NCBI GenBank assembly: GCA_937139495.1 | Contig: CAKZQC010000026.1 | Coordinates: 248,001-312,000, forward strand | Direction of reading: 5' to 3' | From: an uncultured Saprospiraceae bacterium | Lineage (GTDB): Bacteria; Bacteroidota; Bacteroidia; Chitinophagales; Saprospiraceae | DNA length: 64,000 nucleotides | Part shown: in pieces, positions 1 through 7,715 of the stretch | How positions within the stretch are numbered: position 1 is the first letter of the stretch | How the letters are laid out: each line of letters begins with the position of its first letter | Program-made: the position numbers and the translations under genes | The notes under the pieces: generated by a model | What the model saw: only the letters and a program-made list of their open reading frames with translations | The model's database searches: none | What the model was told of the DNA's origin: nothing

Positions 1-908
1 ATATTGGGGTACTTCCCCAATGGGTGGGCTACATGACACAGCTCAAAGAATTGTACCTCAAAGGTAATTTACTCAAAGAACTGCCCGATACGATTTGCAA
101 TTTGACCGAACTCGAATACATCGACTTGAGTAATAATTTACTCCAAGAGTTGCCCCCCCAAATAGGAAATTTGGTCAAAATCCGACAAATAGAACTGCGA
201 AAAAATAGACTGCATGGATTGCCAGATAGTATTGGTAGCCTGAATCTGATGACTCGCCTCAACTTGGAATACAATGTCCTGCGGGACATTCCTATAAGCT
301 TGGCAAAAATCAAAGGATTGGTAGAACTCGATTTGTCCGATAATAACCTCAAAAAACTTCCCGAAAATATTGGCAGTCTGACCAGCTTGATGCGATTGGA
401 TATTCGCAATAACCAACTCCAAAAATTGCCAGAAGGATTGAGTAAGTTAGTGAATCTAAAAGTACTTTTATTATCTAATAATCACTTGGAACACTTGCCA
501 CCTTGTTTGGCTGGTTTTTACGAACTGACTAGGCTCTACATGGCAAATAATAAAATCAAAGAATTGGAAGCAGAGATTTTGTGTCTGCCTAATATTCAGC
601 GCTTGTATTTGCACAACAATCAATTGACAACACTTCCTAGAGATATACTTTGTATGCAGGGGTTAGAGTATCTGGACTTGGACGAAAATAATATCGAAGT
701 ACTGCCTGATTTCTTGCATCAGCTGACCAGCCTAAAAGAAATACGATTAGCCAACAATCCACTCCAATCTATCCCTACTAATCTTCAAGAATTGGAATCG
801 TTGAAAGAGCTAACGCTTTGCAACACTCCCGTAGGCGAGAAGTATGGGGTCGAGGTAATTAGAGGAAAAGAAAAAGTGCGACAGTTTTTGTTAGAAGTAG
901 TCCAGTAA
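1..908 (+). CDS. Leucine-rich-repeat protein, 5' end outside the window
   Basis: The reading frame is open to the left edge (codons from position 3 read IGVLPQW and fit an LRR unit), so the gene is truncated and the GTG at 24 is not its start. About 11-12 tandem repeats of roughly 23 residues follow the pattern LP..I..L..L..L.L..N.L, the short SDS22/plant-Ras-group-like class. They form a solenoid that binds proteins. The last unit runs into a short cap (NTPVGEKYG) and an acidic/basic helix that ends at TAA 906-908. No enzymatic domain (kinase, ROCO GTPase, ligase) is visible in the part present, but one could lie upstream. Localisation cannot be told without the N-terminus. A strong terminator follows directly. 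LRR identity is certain; the partner is unknown. Confidence 0.9.
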   Translation, partial: IGVLPQWVGYMTQLKELYLKGNLLKELPDTICNLTELEYIDLSNNLLQELPPQIGNLVKIRQIELRKNRLHGLPDSIGSLNLMTRLNLEYNVLRDIPISLAKIKGLVELDLSDNNLKKLPENIGSLTSLMRLDIRNNQLQKLPEGLSKLVNLKVLLLSNNHLEHLPPCLAGFYELTRLYMANNKIKELEAEILCLPNIQRLYLHNNQLTTLPRDILCMQGLEYLDLDENNIEVLPDFLHQLTSLKEIRLANNPLQSIPTNLQELESLKELTLCNTPVGEKYGVEVIRGKEKVRQFLLEVVQ

Positions 909-932
909 GCCTACAAGCAACGGATTAGCAGT

Positions 933-974
933 ACAAAAAAAGCAGCAACCAATGTTGGTTGCTGCTTTTTTTGT
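933..974. terminator. Bidirectional intrinsic terminator between convergent genes
   Basis: A perfect 20-bp inverted repeat with a 2-nt centre: the core AGCAGCAACCAA pairs with TTGGTTGCTGCT and is flanked by A7 on the left and T7 on the right. It therefore gives a stem plus U-tract on both strands. It lies between the LRR gene (ending 908) and the convergent gene ending at 1011, so it can serve both. Confidence 0.93.
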
Positions 975-1010
975 ATTGAATCTATTGGTAATAACCTCTA
1001 ATAGAAAAAT

Positions 1011-3470
1011 CTACCACTTGGTCACTTTAAGAATAGCACGCTCTTGTGTTTTGGTTTGTATTTCTATGACATACAATCCAGGATTGCCATCAATCATCAA
1101 TTCAAACTGACTAACACTATCAAACTGTTGAGTATCTACCAACTGACCGCTAATAGTCATAATTTTGACCGATACATCTTCATATGCTTTGCCTAATTCT
1201 ACCAGTACGTTGCCGTTGGTTGGGTTAGGATAGGCATTAACATCTGTATTGAAGCCAATTTTGCTGATACTAACACCTGTTACGTTGGTACAAGCCGTTG
1301 TTTGTGTACAACCGTTTTTGCTAACTATCACAGAATAACTGCCATCTACACTAGGCTCAAAAGATTGTCCTGTTACGCCTGCAATTTGTGCATTGTTCTG
1401 ATTGCAATTAACCCATTGATAATTGGCATTTGCTTCGTTTGCTATCAATGTTTTTCCGTTGAGGGTAACCGTCGCATCAATAGAAGTAACCGTCAAGTTG
1501 ATCGTAATAATAGAATCACAACCTGCTGCACTTGGAATCGTATCCATGTAGTTACCGCTGGTGTTAATCACTTTTCCACTTGGCGAGGTATAAGTATAAC
1601 AAGCCAATGGGTTGATTGTCTCCGCTGTATTTTCGAAGATGGTTAGATCCAACGTAATAACAGAATCACAACCAGCAGTATTAGTAATCGTATCCAAGTA
1701 AATATTGCTAGTGGTCAATACTTTTCCACTAGGAGCGGTATAACTATAACATTGCCCAACACGCATAAACGAAGTAGAGCTAGCGTTGACAGTCAAATAA
1801 ATAGTCATCAACGAATCGCAACCAGCAGCATTTGTAATCGTATCTTGATAAGTGTTGCTAAATAGCCATACTTTTCCACTTGGAGAGGTATAGCTATCAC
1901 AAGCCGTAATCGTCATGGTATCCGTAGAGGTGTTGGCTACTGTCAAATTGACCGTGATCAAGGAATCACAACCAGCAGCATTCGCAATCGTATCTAGGTA
2001 AGTATTGCTCATTGTCCACATCTTGCCACTTGGCGAAGTGTAGCTATCACAAGCAAAAACAGTCATTGTATCGGTAGTAGTCGCCCCTACGGTCAGTGCA
2101 ATCGTGATGATAGAATCACAACCTACTGCATTAGGAATCGTATCAATGTAGTTGGCACTACTGAAACGTACCATGCCATTGGGCGAAACAAAACTATCAC
2201 AAGCTAAGGGAGCAATAGAAGCGTAAGTCGTACTTTCTTTTGCATCAATATCTAATACAAGATTTCCTGTGTTGCTACTATATCCTTCGGCTAATATATA
2301 TACCGTATCTCCAAACGAATAAGCCGCATCGGTCAATACATTGATAAATATAGAAGAAGCACTACTGCCACAAGCTGTAAAGTTGTCATCATTGAAATCT
2401 AAACGAGTTGTAGTATCACTTGCAAATATGCTCAAGTAGGTATCGAAATCAGATCCGCATATTGAGAACGTAAGTGAATCGACACAGTCAGGAATCACAA
2501 ACTGAAAAAACACATCTGGACTTGTTTGTCCTGCTACATTGGTGTAACAACTGTCTATATTTACAGCATAATTAAATGGTAGCGTATTGACAATAATGGC
2601 ATCACTCGCTACATCTCCTACTACATTAGCACAAGGGGTCAAAAAATTGGTTGGACCTGTCCAGAAGCTCGTATCATTAGGAGCACATACCGAACGAACA
2701 TAAAAAGAATAATCAGTATTGGAGTTTAGTCCAGTAAGTGAAAACGGATTGTTGGTAGTCGCTACGACGATACCAGTGCCTTGTACAAAACCAGGCGCAC
2801 CATATTCTACTTCCCAGTTGGTCGCCGAACCTGTTTCTACCCAAGCTAAGTCAGCACTGGTTGATAGCACATTGCTAACAGAAAGGCTGCCGGGGGCAGG
2901 GCAGGTAGGTAACTCACTTATCGTAATGTCATCAAGTAGCAAGTCATTGTTGAAATCACTAGAAGAACCACCAGATTCTCCTCTAAAACGCAGGCGAACG
3001 TCAGTACCGTTATAAATATAAGCACTTAGGTTGAGCCCATATTTGTCCCAACCAAAAGGCGTATTGCCTTGGAATGTCTGGACGATATTCCAAGTAGTTC
3101 CGTCCCAGGCTTCCAAATACAAGAAATTGAATGGAGTCAAGGTGCCTGTATAGTGGCTCTCATGATAAAACTCCAAATAAGGAGTCGTCAGTGCAGAAAC
3201 ATTGACAATAGGAAATTCTAAAATAACACCGGCATCGGTGCCCGAAAAGTCAATCCAAGCATAGTTGCCACCGTTGCCTGTGTGGTCTAGTGTAGCCGAT
3301 ACATCGTAGCCAGCAGCTGTGCTGAACTTCCAGCCGTCACCTGAGGTAGCCGTTTGAGTCCAGCCCGTAGGAGTAGTAGTACCGTCAAAGGATTCCGAAA
3401 AAATAATTTGAGCAGAACTCTGTTGTGCTGTCAAAAATAACGTCAAAAAAATGATTAAAAATTTTGTCAT
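1011..3470 (-). CDS. Secreted multidomain repeat protein with T9SS sorting domain
   Basis: An 819-residue extracellular protein. Residues 1-20 are a signal peptide (cleavage near SSA-Q). Residues about 22-185 resemble a jelly-roll, cleaved-adhesin/MAM-like domain (ESFDG near the start, then LLLDDITI). Residues 190-280 form a fibronectin type III domain. Residues 280-410 are a beta-rich domain like those of bacterial pre-peptidase modules. Residues 414-663 are five repeats of exactly 50 residues keyed on CDSYTSPSGK and GCDSLIT. Residues 664-735 look Ig-like. Residues 740-819 are a type-A T9SS C-terminal sorting domain (AYPNPTNG ... GLYVIEIQT ... ILKVTKW). Such proteins cross the outer membrane by T9SS and are anchored or released. 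The gene stands alone between tgt and the terminator at 933-974. The role is probably adhesion or matrix binding, which is inference; no catalytic motif was seen. Confidence 0.88.
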   Translation of the reverse strand: MTKFLIIFLTLFLTAQQSSAQIIFSESFDGTTTPTGWTQTATSGDGWKFSTAAGYDVSATLDHTGNGGNYAWIDFSGTDAGVILEFPIVNVSALTTPYLEFYHESHYTGTLTPFNFLYLEAWDGTTWNIVQTFQGNTPFGWDKYGLNLSAYIYNGTDVRLRFRGESGGSSSDFNNDLLLDDITISELPTCPAPGSLSVSNVLSTSADLAWVETGSATNWEVEYGAPGFVQGTGIVVATTNNPFSLTGLNSNTDYSFYVRSVCAPNDTSFWTGPTNFLTPCANVVGDVASDAIIVNTLPFNYAVNIDSCYTNVAGQTSPDVFFQFVIPDCVDSLTFSICGSDFDTYLSIFASDTTTRLDFNDDNFTACGSSASSIFINVLTDAAYSFGDTVYILAEGYSSNTGNLVLDIDAKESTTYASIAPLACDSFVSPNGMVRFSSANYIDTIPNAVGCDSIITIALTVGATTTDTMTVFACDSYTSPSGKMWTMSNTYLDTIANAAGCDSLITVNLTVANTSTDTMTITACDSYTSPSGKVWLFSNTYQDTITNAAGCDSLMTIYLTVNASSTSFMRVGQCYSYTAPSGKVLTTSNIYLDTITNTAGCDSVITLDLTIFENTAETINPLACYTYTSPSGKVINTSGNYMDTIPSAAGCDSIITINLTVTSIDATVTLNGKTLIANEANANYQWVNCNQNNAQIAGVTGQSFEPSVDGSYSVIVSKNGCTQTTACTNVTGVSISKIGFNTDVNAYPNPTNGNVLVELGKAYEDVSVKIMTISGQLVDTQQFDSVSQFELMIDGNPGLYVIEIQTKTQERAILKVTKW
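1482..2231 (-). repeat. Five tandem 150-bp coding repeats (50 aa each)
   Basis: Cysteines recur at residues 424, 474, 524, 574 and 624, with a second set at 451, 501, 551, 601 and 651, so the period is exactly 50 residues with no indels. Each unit has a C-x-S/T-Y-T-S-P-S-G-K turn, a Y-x-D-T-I strand and AGCDSxITxxLTV. Two cysteines per unit suggest a disulfide per module. Confidence 0.92.
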
Positions 3471-3535
3471 GAAATGTAAATTTTAAATGAATAAATATAT
3501 GTTTTGAGAGTGAGAACAAAAGTTGGTTTAGTAAT

Positions 3536-3543
3536 CAAAGATA
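3536..3543 (-). promoter_or_regulatory. Bacteroidota -7 element upstream of the T9SS protein gene
   Basis: On the minus strand this reads TATCTTTG, an exact TAnnTTTG match, about 65 nt before the ATG at 3470. No clear TTTG -33 box is present at the usual distance, so this is a candidate only. Confidence 0.42.
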
Positions 3544-3883
3544 GGTTTGAATTACACATTGTCTTAGAGGTTTATTTATATGCTTTAAGCCCAATTAATC
3601 AAGAGGGTAAATAGTTTGTTTTGTCAAATTTAATAAAAATACATATAAAAAGGCATTGTTTTGGTCAAAAGTCTGTAGATTAAGTAAATATCCAAAAAAA
3701 AAATTGGGTTTCTCCAACTATAAGTAATTCGTAAATGATGTCTAATCATTTTGCATCACTATTTTTGCACGATTACTTACGAGAAATTGGTCAAAATGTT
3801 AGGAAGGGTAGGGACGCACCGACTTATACTCGAATTCGCAGGGCTCTAAGAATAAAAAAGGTAATAATATATGAAAGTTGCTT

Positions 3884-3906
3884 AGACATGCTCTTAGAGC
3901 ATGTCT
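3884..3906 (-). terminator. Hairpin directly after the tgt stop codon
   Basis: AGACATGCTC and GAGCATGTCT form a perfect 10-bp stem around TTA, starting five bases past the tgt TAA. There is no clean U-tract on the minus strand, so it may be a weak or factor-aided terminator or an mRNA 3'-end stabiliser. Confidence 0.5.
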
Positions 3907-3910
3907 GAAA

Positions 3911-5041
3911 TTATAGTCTTCTGTCCAACTTCACGACCATCTGGTTTTTCCAAGCTAAGAAGTCGCCTGCTGCAATATGTTTGCGTGCTTCTCCTGTGAG
4001 CCACAAGAAAAAAGAAAGATTATGTATAGACGTTATTTGAGGACCTAATAGTTCTTTGGCTTGAAACAAATGACGTACATACGCCTTCGTATAAAATTGA
4101 GAGGTAGGATTGGAAGCATTGATGTCTAGTGGACTAAAATCTGCTTTCCATTTGGCATTCTTGATATTGATAGTACCCTCTGAGGTGTAAATCAATCCAT
4201 GACGTGCATTGCGAGTCGGCAATACACAATCGAACATATCAATACCCAAAGCAATACATTCCAACAAATTGGTCGGCGTGCCGACACCCATCAAATAACG
4301 TGGTTTTTCTTTGGGTAGAATATCAGTAACAATATCCGTCATCTCGTACATGTCGGGATGTGGTTCGCCTACCGAAAGTCCTCCAATAGCATTTCCAACA
4401 CTGTCGTACTGAGAGATAACTTCTGCCGATTGCTTACGCAAATCTTTAAATACAGAGCCTTGTACGATGGGGAAAAGTGCTTGTTCGTAACCGTGAATTG
4501 GTTCCGTTTCATTGAATCTTGTCCAGCAGCGTTTGAGCCAACGGTGTGTCATGTGCATGGAGCGCTTGGCGTATTTGTACTCACAAGGATAAGGCGTACA
4601 TTCATCAAACGCCATGATAATATCTGCACCAATTTTGCGTTGAATATCCATTACATTTTCTGGTGTAAACAGGTGTTTAGAACCATCAATATGCGAAGCG
4701 AATGTCGCTCCTTCTTCTTTTATTTTGCGACGATGAGCCAGCGAAAAAACTTGAAATCCACCACTGTCCGTCAGTATGGGTCTGTCCCAACCATTGAACT
4801 TATGTAAGCCACCTGCCTTCTCCAATATATCAGTACCGGGGCGTAGATAGAGGTGATAGGTATTGCCCAATATAATTTGAGCATTGATGTCGTCCTTGAG
4901 TTCGTGCTGGTGTACGCCCTTGACGGTACCAACAGTACCCACAGGCATAAAAACAGGCGTTTCGATAGCACCATGTGCTGTTTGGAGCGTGCCTGTACGA
5001 GCTTTGCAATTCGGATCTTGACTTTCTAGTGTAAATTTCAT
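3911..5041 (-). CDS. tgt: Queuine tRNA-ribosyltransferase
   Basis: Exchanges guanine-34 in GUN anticodons for the queuosine precursor by base exchange in the cytoplasm. The 376-residue protein has the TIM-barrel family signatures: DSGGFQVFSL (carrying the substrate-contacting Asp), GADIIMAFDECTPYP, GGLSVGEP, RYLMGVGTP and GIDMFDCVLPTRNARHG (carrying the nucleophilic Asp). The start is set at the ATG at 5041 (MKFTLES), where family members begin. An upstream in-frame ATG at 5095 would precede the -7 promoter element at 5071-5078. The three cysteines that bind structural zinc in E. coli Tgt (CxCxxC before the YxxAY motif) are replaced here by Ala, Asn and Ser, while the zinc-site His in SIHNL remains. 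I believe this is shared across the phylum but cannot check. The gene is monocistronic or the tail of the block upstream. Confidence 0.96.
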   Translation of the reverse strand: MKFTLESQDPNCKARTGTLQTAHGAIETPVFMPVGTVGTVKGVHQHELKDDINAQIILGNTYHLYLRPGTDILEKAGGLHKFNGWDRPILTDSGGFQVFSLAHRRKIKEEGATFASHIDGSKHLFTPENVMDIQRKIGADIIMAFDECTPYPCEYKYAKRSMHMTHRWLKRCWTRFNETEPIHGYEQALFPIVQGSVFKDLRKQSAEVISQYDSVGNAIGGLSVGEPHPDMYEMTDIVTDILPKEKPRYLMGVGTPTNLLECIALGIDMFDCVLPTRNARHGLIYTSEGTINIKNAKWKADFSPLDINASNPTSQFYTKAYVRHLFQAKELLGPQITSIHNLSFFLWLTGEARKHIAAGDFLAWKNQMVVKLDRRL

Positions 5042-5070
5042 GTTTTTTACTATTTGTGTGCTTTGGATTA

Positions 5071-5078
5071 CAAAAATA
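5071..5078 (-). promoter_or_regulatory. -7 element of the tgt promoter
   Basis: The minus strand reads TATTTTTG, an exact TAnnTTTG. A T-rich TTTT/TTTA stretch about 17 nt upstream stands in for the -33 box. Transcription would begin near 5064, leaving a leader of about 23 nt before the ATG at 5041. Confidence 0.5.
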
Positions 5079-5145
5079 CATAAATAGCAGGACATAAAAG
5101 GAAAAGCGGAAGTAAAAGTGTGCTACAAGCTTGGATAGAAATCAA

Positions 5146-6624
5146 TTAATTTGTTTTTTTTGCTCTTTTTTTGGAAGGTTTATCTTTAGTTCGGTTCTTT
5201 TTGGTAGTGATAAAAGGGCTGTTTTTCATCACGGCGGCACGCTCTTTTTCTATCTTCCGAAAACGTCCCTTCAGGACATCTTTTTCGTAGTTGGTAGGAG
5301 CTACGCCCATTTTGTCGAGAGCATACAAGTAGTAGGCTTCTATATCTTTCTTTTCGTCAATAGTATGCCCTGAATTGCTGATGATAGCATACAGTTGAGC
5401 AGCCACGCCATAGGCTTTGAGGTCGAACGCATGATCAGCAAGTACAACCAAATTAGAATCAATGTGAGCGGGGTCGTTCAGTAGGGCATTGAAGTCGAGT
5501 CGTAGTGAAAGTTGATACATTTCATCTCGATTTTTTGCCGCTACATTCATGGCGTAAAGTGGGTCAATGGCATATACTTTTTTGGTGCAGGTTTGCCAAT
5601 TTTCTATAATCTCCTGAGGAGGACGATGGCTAATTAAGAGCGAGTGGGAATAGTACTTCTCGAACTGCAAGGCAGCAGATTTTGGCACTTGCAGCAGCAA
5701 GTCATCAAAATAAAGCTCGGCACCATAAAAGTCACCTTCTGCTTGCCACTCTTTGCCTATCAGTATGGCATTGCGCAAGTCATCAAACAGCCATTCCAAT
5801 CGGAAGTCTAGTTGCTGATAATAATAATGAACAAGGCTGTTTTCTTCTTCCAGTGCTTGCCCAATATGCAAATAACGTTGTGCCAATTCTAGTTCGCCAT
5901 GAGCGATGTGCATTAATATTTTGGAAAGATAAACTAAGCCATTTTTTTTGGCAACTTCATTAGTCGCTTGCCAGTAAGTGGCATTCCCGACCGTTAGTTT
6001 TTGGGTCGATTGGCGCATATAATCGCCTGTACTAAACAGCTTGCCCAACTCCTGCACAGCAGGACGAGCACCAGATTCAAACGTCATGTAATAATTCACA
6101 ACAGGTATTGCTTGATCTTTTGCCCAGCTTTGTAGCAAATTGACTTTGGTTGCCAAGTCAGCAGCTTCGTAAGCAACTTTTACTTTTTCGTCGGGGAGTA
6201 GTATTTGTGGTTCAAATTTGAGTTGTGGATTTTCACAACCTTTGTTGACCTTGGCGGTAATCAAGTAACTATAATCGGTCAGCTTAGAACGAGGCGGATA
6301 AGAAAGTGCCTCTAGTCGTTTTTTGAGCCCATTGCGCTTGAAATCCGAGAGGGCAGGGCGAGCGCTAATCTCTATATTTATAGGCTCACCTTTCGGGCAA
6401 TTGACCAACAACAATACATCATTGCTTGTACGTTGTTGTCTAAAAAAACTCTCGCAAGTCTGCAATACTCTTGCTTGCCACACGTGAAAATAGACCGTAT
6501 CCATGGTCGCATTTTTGATTTGGTCATCAGCAAAGTATTCTACTTTGAGCTCTACAGTGGTTTGAGCCAGCAGGAGGCTATTGCTGTAGATAAAAGAAAC
6601 GATAAAAAGTAGTACTATTTTCAT
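5146..6624 (-). CDS. Secreted protein of unknown function, possibly helical-repeat
   Basis: 492 residues that I do not recognise. Residues 1-20 are a signal peptide (cleavage after LLLAQ). An N-terminal region (about 22-130) begins with a beta-rich stretch. The middle (about 170-460) is strongly helical with alanine, leucine and tyrosine spacing of the TPR/SEL1 kind (for example GDFYGAELYFDDLLLQVP and KAYGVAAQLYAIISNSG), although no repeat is canonical. The C-terminus is a basic tail (KKNRTKDKPSKKRAKK). It lies 52 nt downstream of the secreted 302-residue protein and behind the CHAT protease gene on the same strand, so the three may form one functional set. A periplasmic or cell-surface scaffold is the most that can be inferred. 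Confidence 0.75.
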   Translation of the reverse strand: MKIVLLFIVSFIYSNSLLLAQTTVELKVEYFADDQIKNATMDTVYFHVWQARVLQTCESFFRQQRTSNDVLLLVNCPKGEPINIEISARPALSDFKRNGLKKRLEALSYPPRSKLTDYSYLITAKVNKGCENPQLKFEPQILLPDEKVKVAYEAADLATKVNLLQSWAKDQAIPVVNYYMTFESGARPAVQELGKLFSTGDYMRQSTQKLTVGNATYWQATNEVAKKNGLVYLSKILMHIAHGELELAQRYLHIGQALEEENSLVHYYYQQLDFRLEWLFDDLRNAILIGKEWQAEGDFYGAELYFDDLLLQVPKSAALQFEKYYSHSLLISHRPPQEIIENWQTCTKKVYAIDPLYAMNVAAKNRDEMYQLSLRLDFNALLNDPAHIDSNLVVLADHAFDLKAYGVAAQLYAIISNSGHTIDEKKDIEAYYLYALDKMGVAPTNYEKDVLKGRFRKIEKERAAVMKNSPFITTKKNRTKDKPSKKRAKKTN

Positions 6625-6676
6625 GGAAATGGATTGAAATATGCCGAAAGATGCAGGAAAATAGTAGGTGTAATAT

Positions 6677-7585
6677 TTACTCTTCCTCCTCCTCTTCTAC
6701 TGGGGTTGTTTTGTCTATAATATAATTAATCTTGCGCAAGGTCTGTTCGTCTTGCTCTTGATAGGTTTGCAATTTGTATTCCAACCGTTCACTTTTACTG
6801 TAATTTTCAGATTTCCGAAACGTTTGTTCGCTATCATCTAAGAAAGTAGGGTTGGCGAAGGTCACTTGATCCAATTTTTGGTACGCATCTATTGCCTTTG
6901 TTACATCATTGGCTATGACTACCCCTCGGTCTATTTCAGGTGTTTCGCTTATTTTTTGGTAGAGTATAGCAGGTAGTTCTCGTGTATCCCAAATGTCCAA
7001 AGTGACCACAAAAGCATTTCTGCCACGCATTTTGTAGGCTCTACGCACGTGGATATGTTCTAGTCCTTCTACAGCAAGGGCTTCGTCTAACAACGCTCTG
7101 TTGGTGGCATAGTCGTCGCCCGAAAATCCTACCAAAATTGTTTCATTGAACCGCAAGGTACCTGCTATATAGTTGTAGCGGCTTCTGTTCTTGTAAGTGT
7201 ACGAAAGGCTATCTACTTCCAAATCAAATTTTTCGGTCAAATCACCCTTGATACGAAGCGGAAATACAATATCTTTGAATCCTTGATCGTGTACGTGTAG
7301 CTCAAAAAAGCCCCACGGTACCGTTGTTTCCCAAAGTTCAGTATCAGGATTGTATTGCAAATCAAATGTCCGATACAAGTGTTTGGGATTGTTGCCTTTG
7401 AATCCAAACATTTTGAGCTGTACGGGGAGATTGAAATAGGCATACCAAAAGTTTTTTGCTAATTCTACTTCTTTGTCCTTTGCTTCTAGCGAAATAGCTA
7501 CTTTGACGGAATCTACTCGACGTTGACCACAAATAGTACTAACCAATCCGAGCATCAAAAAAATAAGGGTAATATATTTCAGCAT
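6677..7585 (-). CDS. Secreted protein of unknown function with acidic C-terminus
   Basis: 302 residues, not recognised. A signal peptide (residues 1-20, cleavage near STICG-Q) is followed by two beta-rich regions. Residues about 25-125 read like an E-set/Ig fold (ELWETTVPWGFFELHVHDQGF). Residues 140-215 form a mixed alpha/beta domain (ETILVGFSGDDYATNRALLDEAL ending TLDIWDT). The C-terminal part is charged and helical, ending in a run of six glutamates after PVE. The gene is 130 nt downstream of the CHAT protease gene and 52 nt upstream of another secreted unknown. A candidate promoter at 7646-7653 could start transcription between CHAT and this gene. It may be a partner or substrate of the CHAT protein, by position only. 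Confidence 0.75.
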   Translation of the reverse strand: MLKYITLIFLMLGLVSTICGQRRVDSVKVAISLEAKDKEVELAKNFWYAYFNLPVQLKMFGFKGNNPKHLYRTFDLQYNPDTELWETTVPWGFFELHVHDQGFKDIVFPLRIKGDLTEKFDLEVDSLSYTYKNRSRYNYIAGTLRFNETILVGFSGDDYATNRALLDEALAVEGLEHIHVRRAYKMRGRNAFVVTLDIWDTRELPAILYQKISETPEIDRGVVIANDVTKAIDAYQKLDQVTFANPTFLDDSEQTFRKSENYSKSERLEYKLQTYQEQDEQTLRKINYIIDKTTPVEEEEEE

Positions 7586-7645
7586 GATAATATGGAATAA
7601 GGTCTAATAAAGTTTATTACTTTAATAGTGAAAAAATCTATCTAT

Positions 7646-7653
7646 CAAAGATA
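7646..7653 (-). promoter_or_regulatory. -7-like element upstream of the 302-aa secreted protein
   Basis: The minus strand reads TATCTTTG (exact TAnnTTTG), 61 nt before the ATG. A TTTG lies only 12 nt further upstream, shorter than the usual spacing of about 19, so this is a tentative internal promoter. Confidence 0.38.
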
Positions 7654-7715
7654 AAAAAAATCAACCAAAAGCCACTAAATTAGTAGCACATTGCACAAAA
7701 GTGAAGGCATACCTG

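Larger units (their letters stand above)
3471..3910. other. Intergenic region without a gene
   Basis: The 440 AT-rich bases between the T9SS protein and tgt contain a -7-like promoter element for the T9SS gene (3536-3543) and a hairpin next to the tgt stop (3884-3906). I see no coding sequence or RNA gene in the rest. Confidence 0.6.

Noticed and set aside
24..908. GTG at 24 as the start of the LRR gene
   Set aside because: The frame stays open to the left edge and the upstream codons fit an LRR unit, so the gene is truncated by the window.
1011..3470. Metalloprotease or glycosidase activity for the T9SS repeat protein
   Set aside because: No zinc-binding HExxH and no glycoside hydrolase motif; only adhesin-like modules are visible.
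5042..5095. Upstream ATG at 5095 for tgt
   Set aside because: Homologues begin at MKFTLES-like residues, and a -7 promoter element lies downstream of that ATG.
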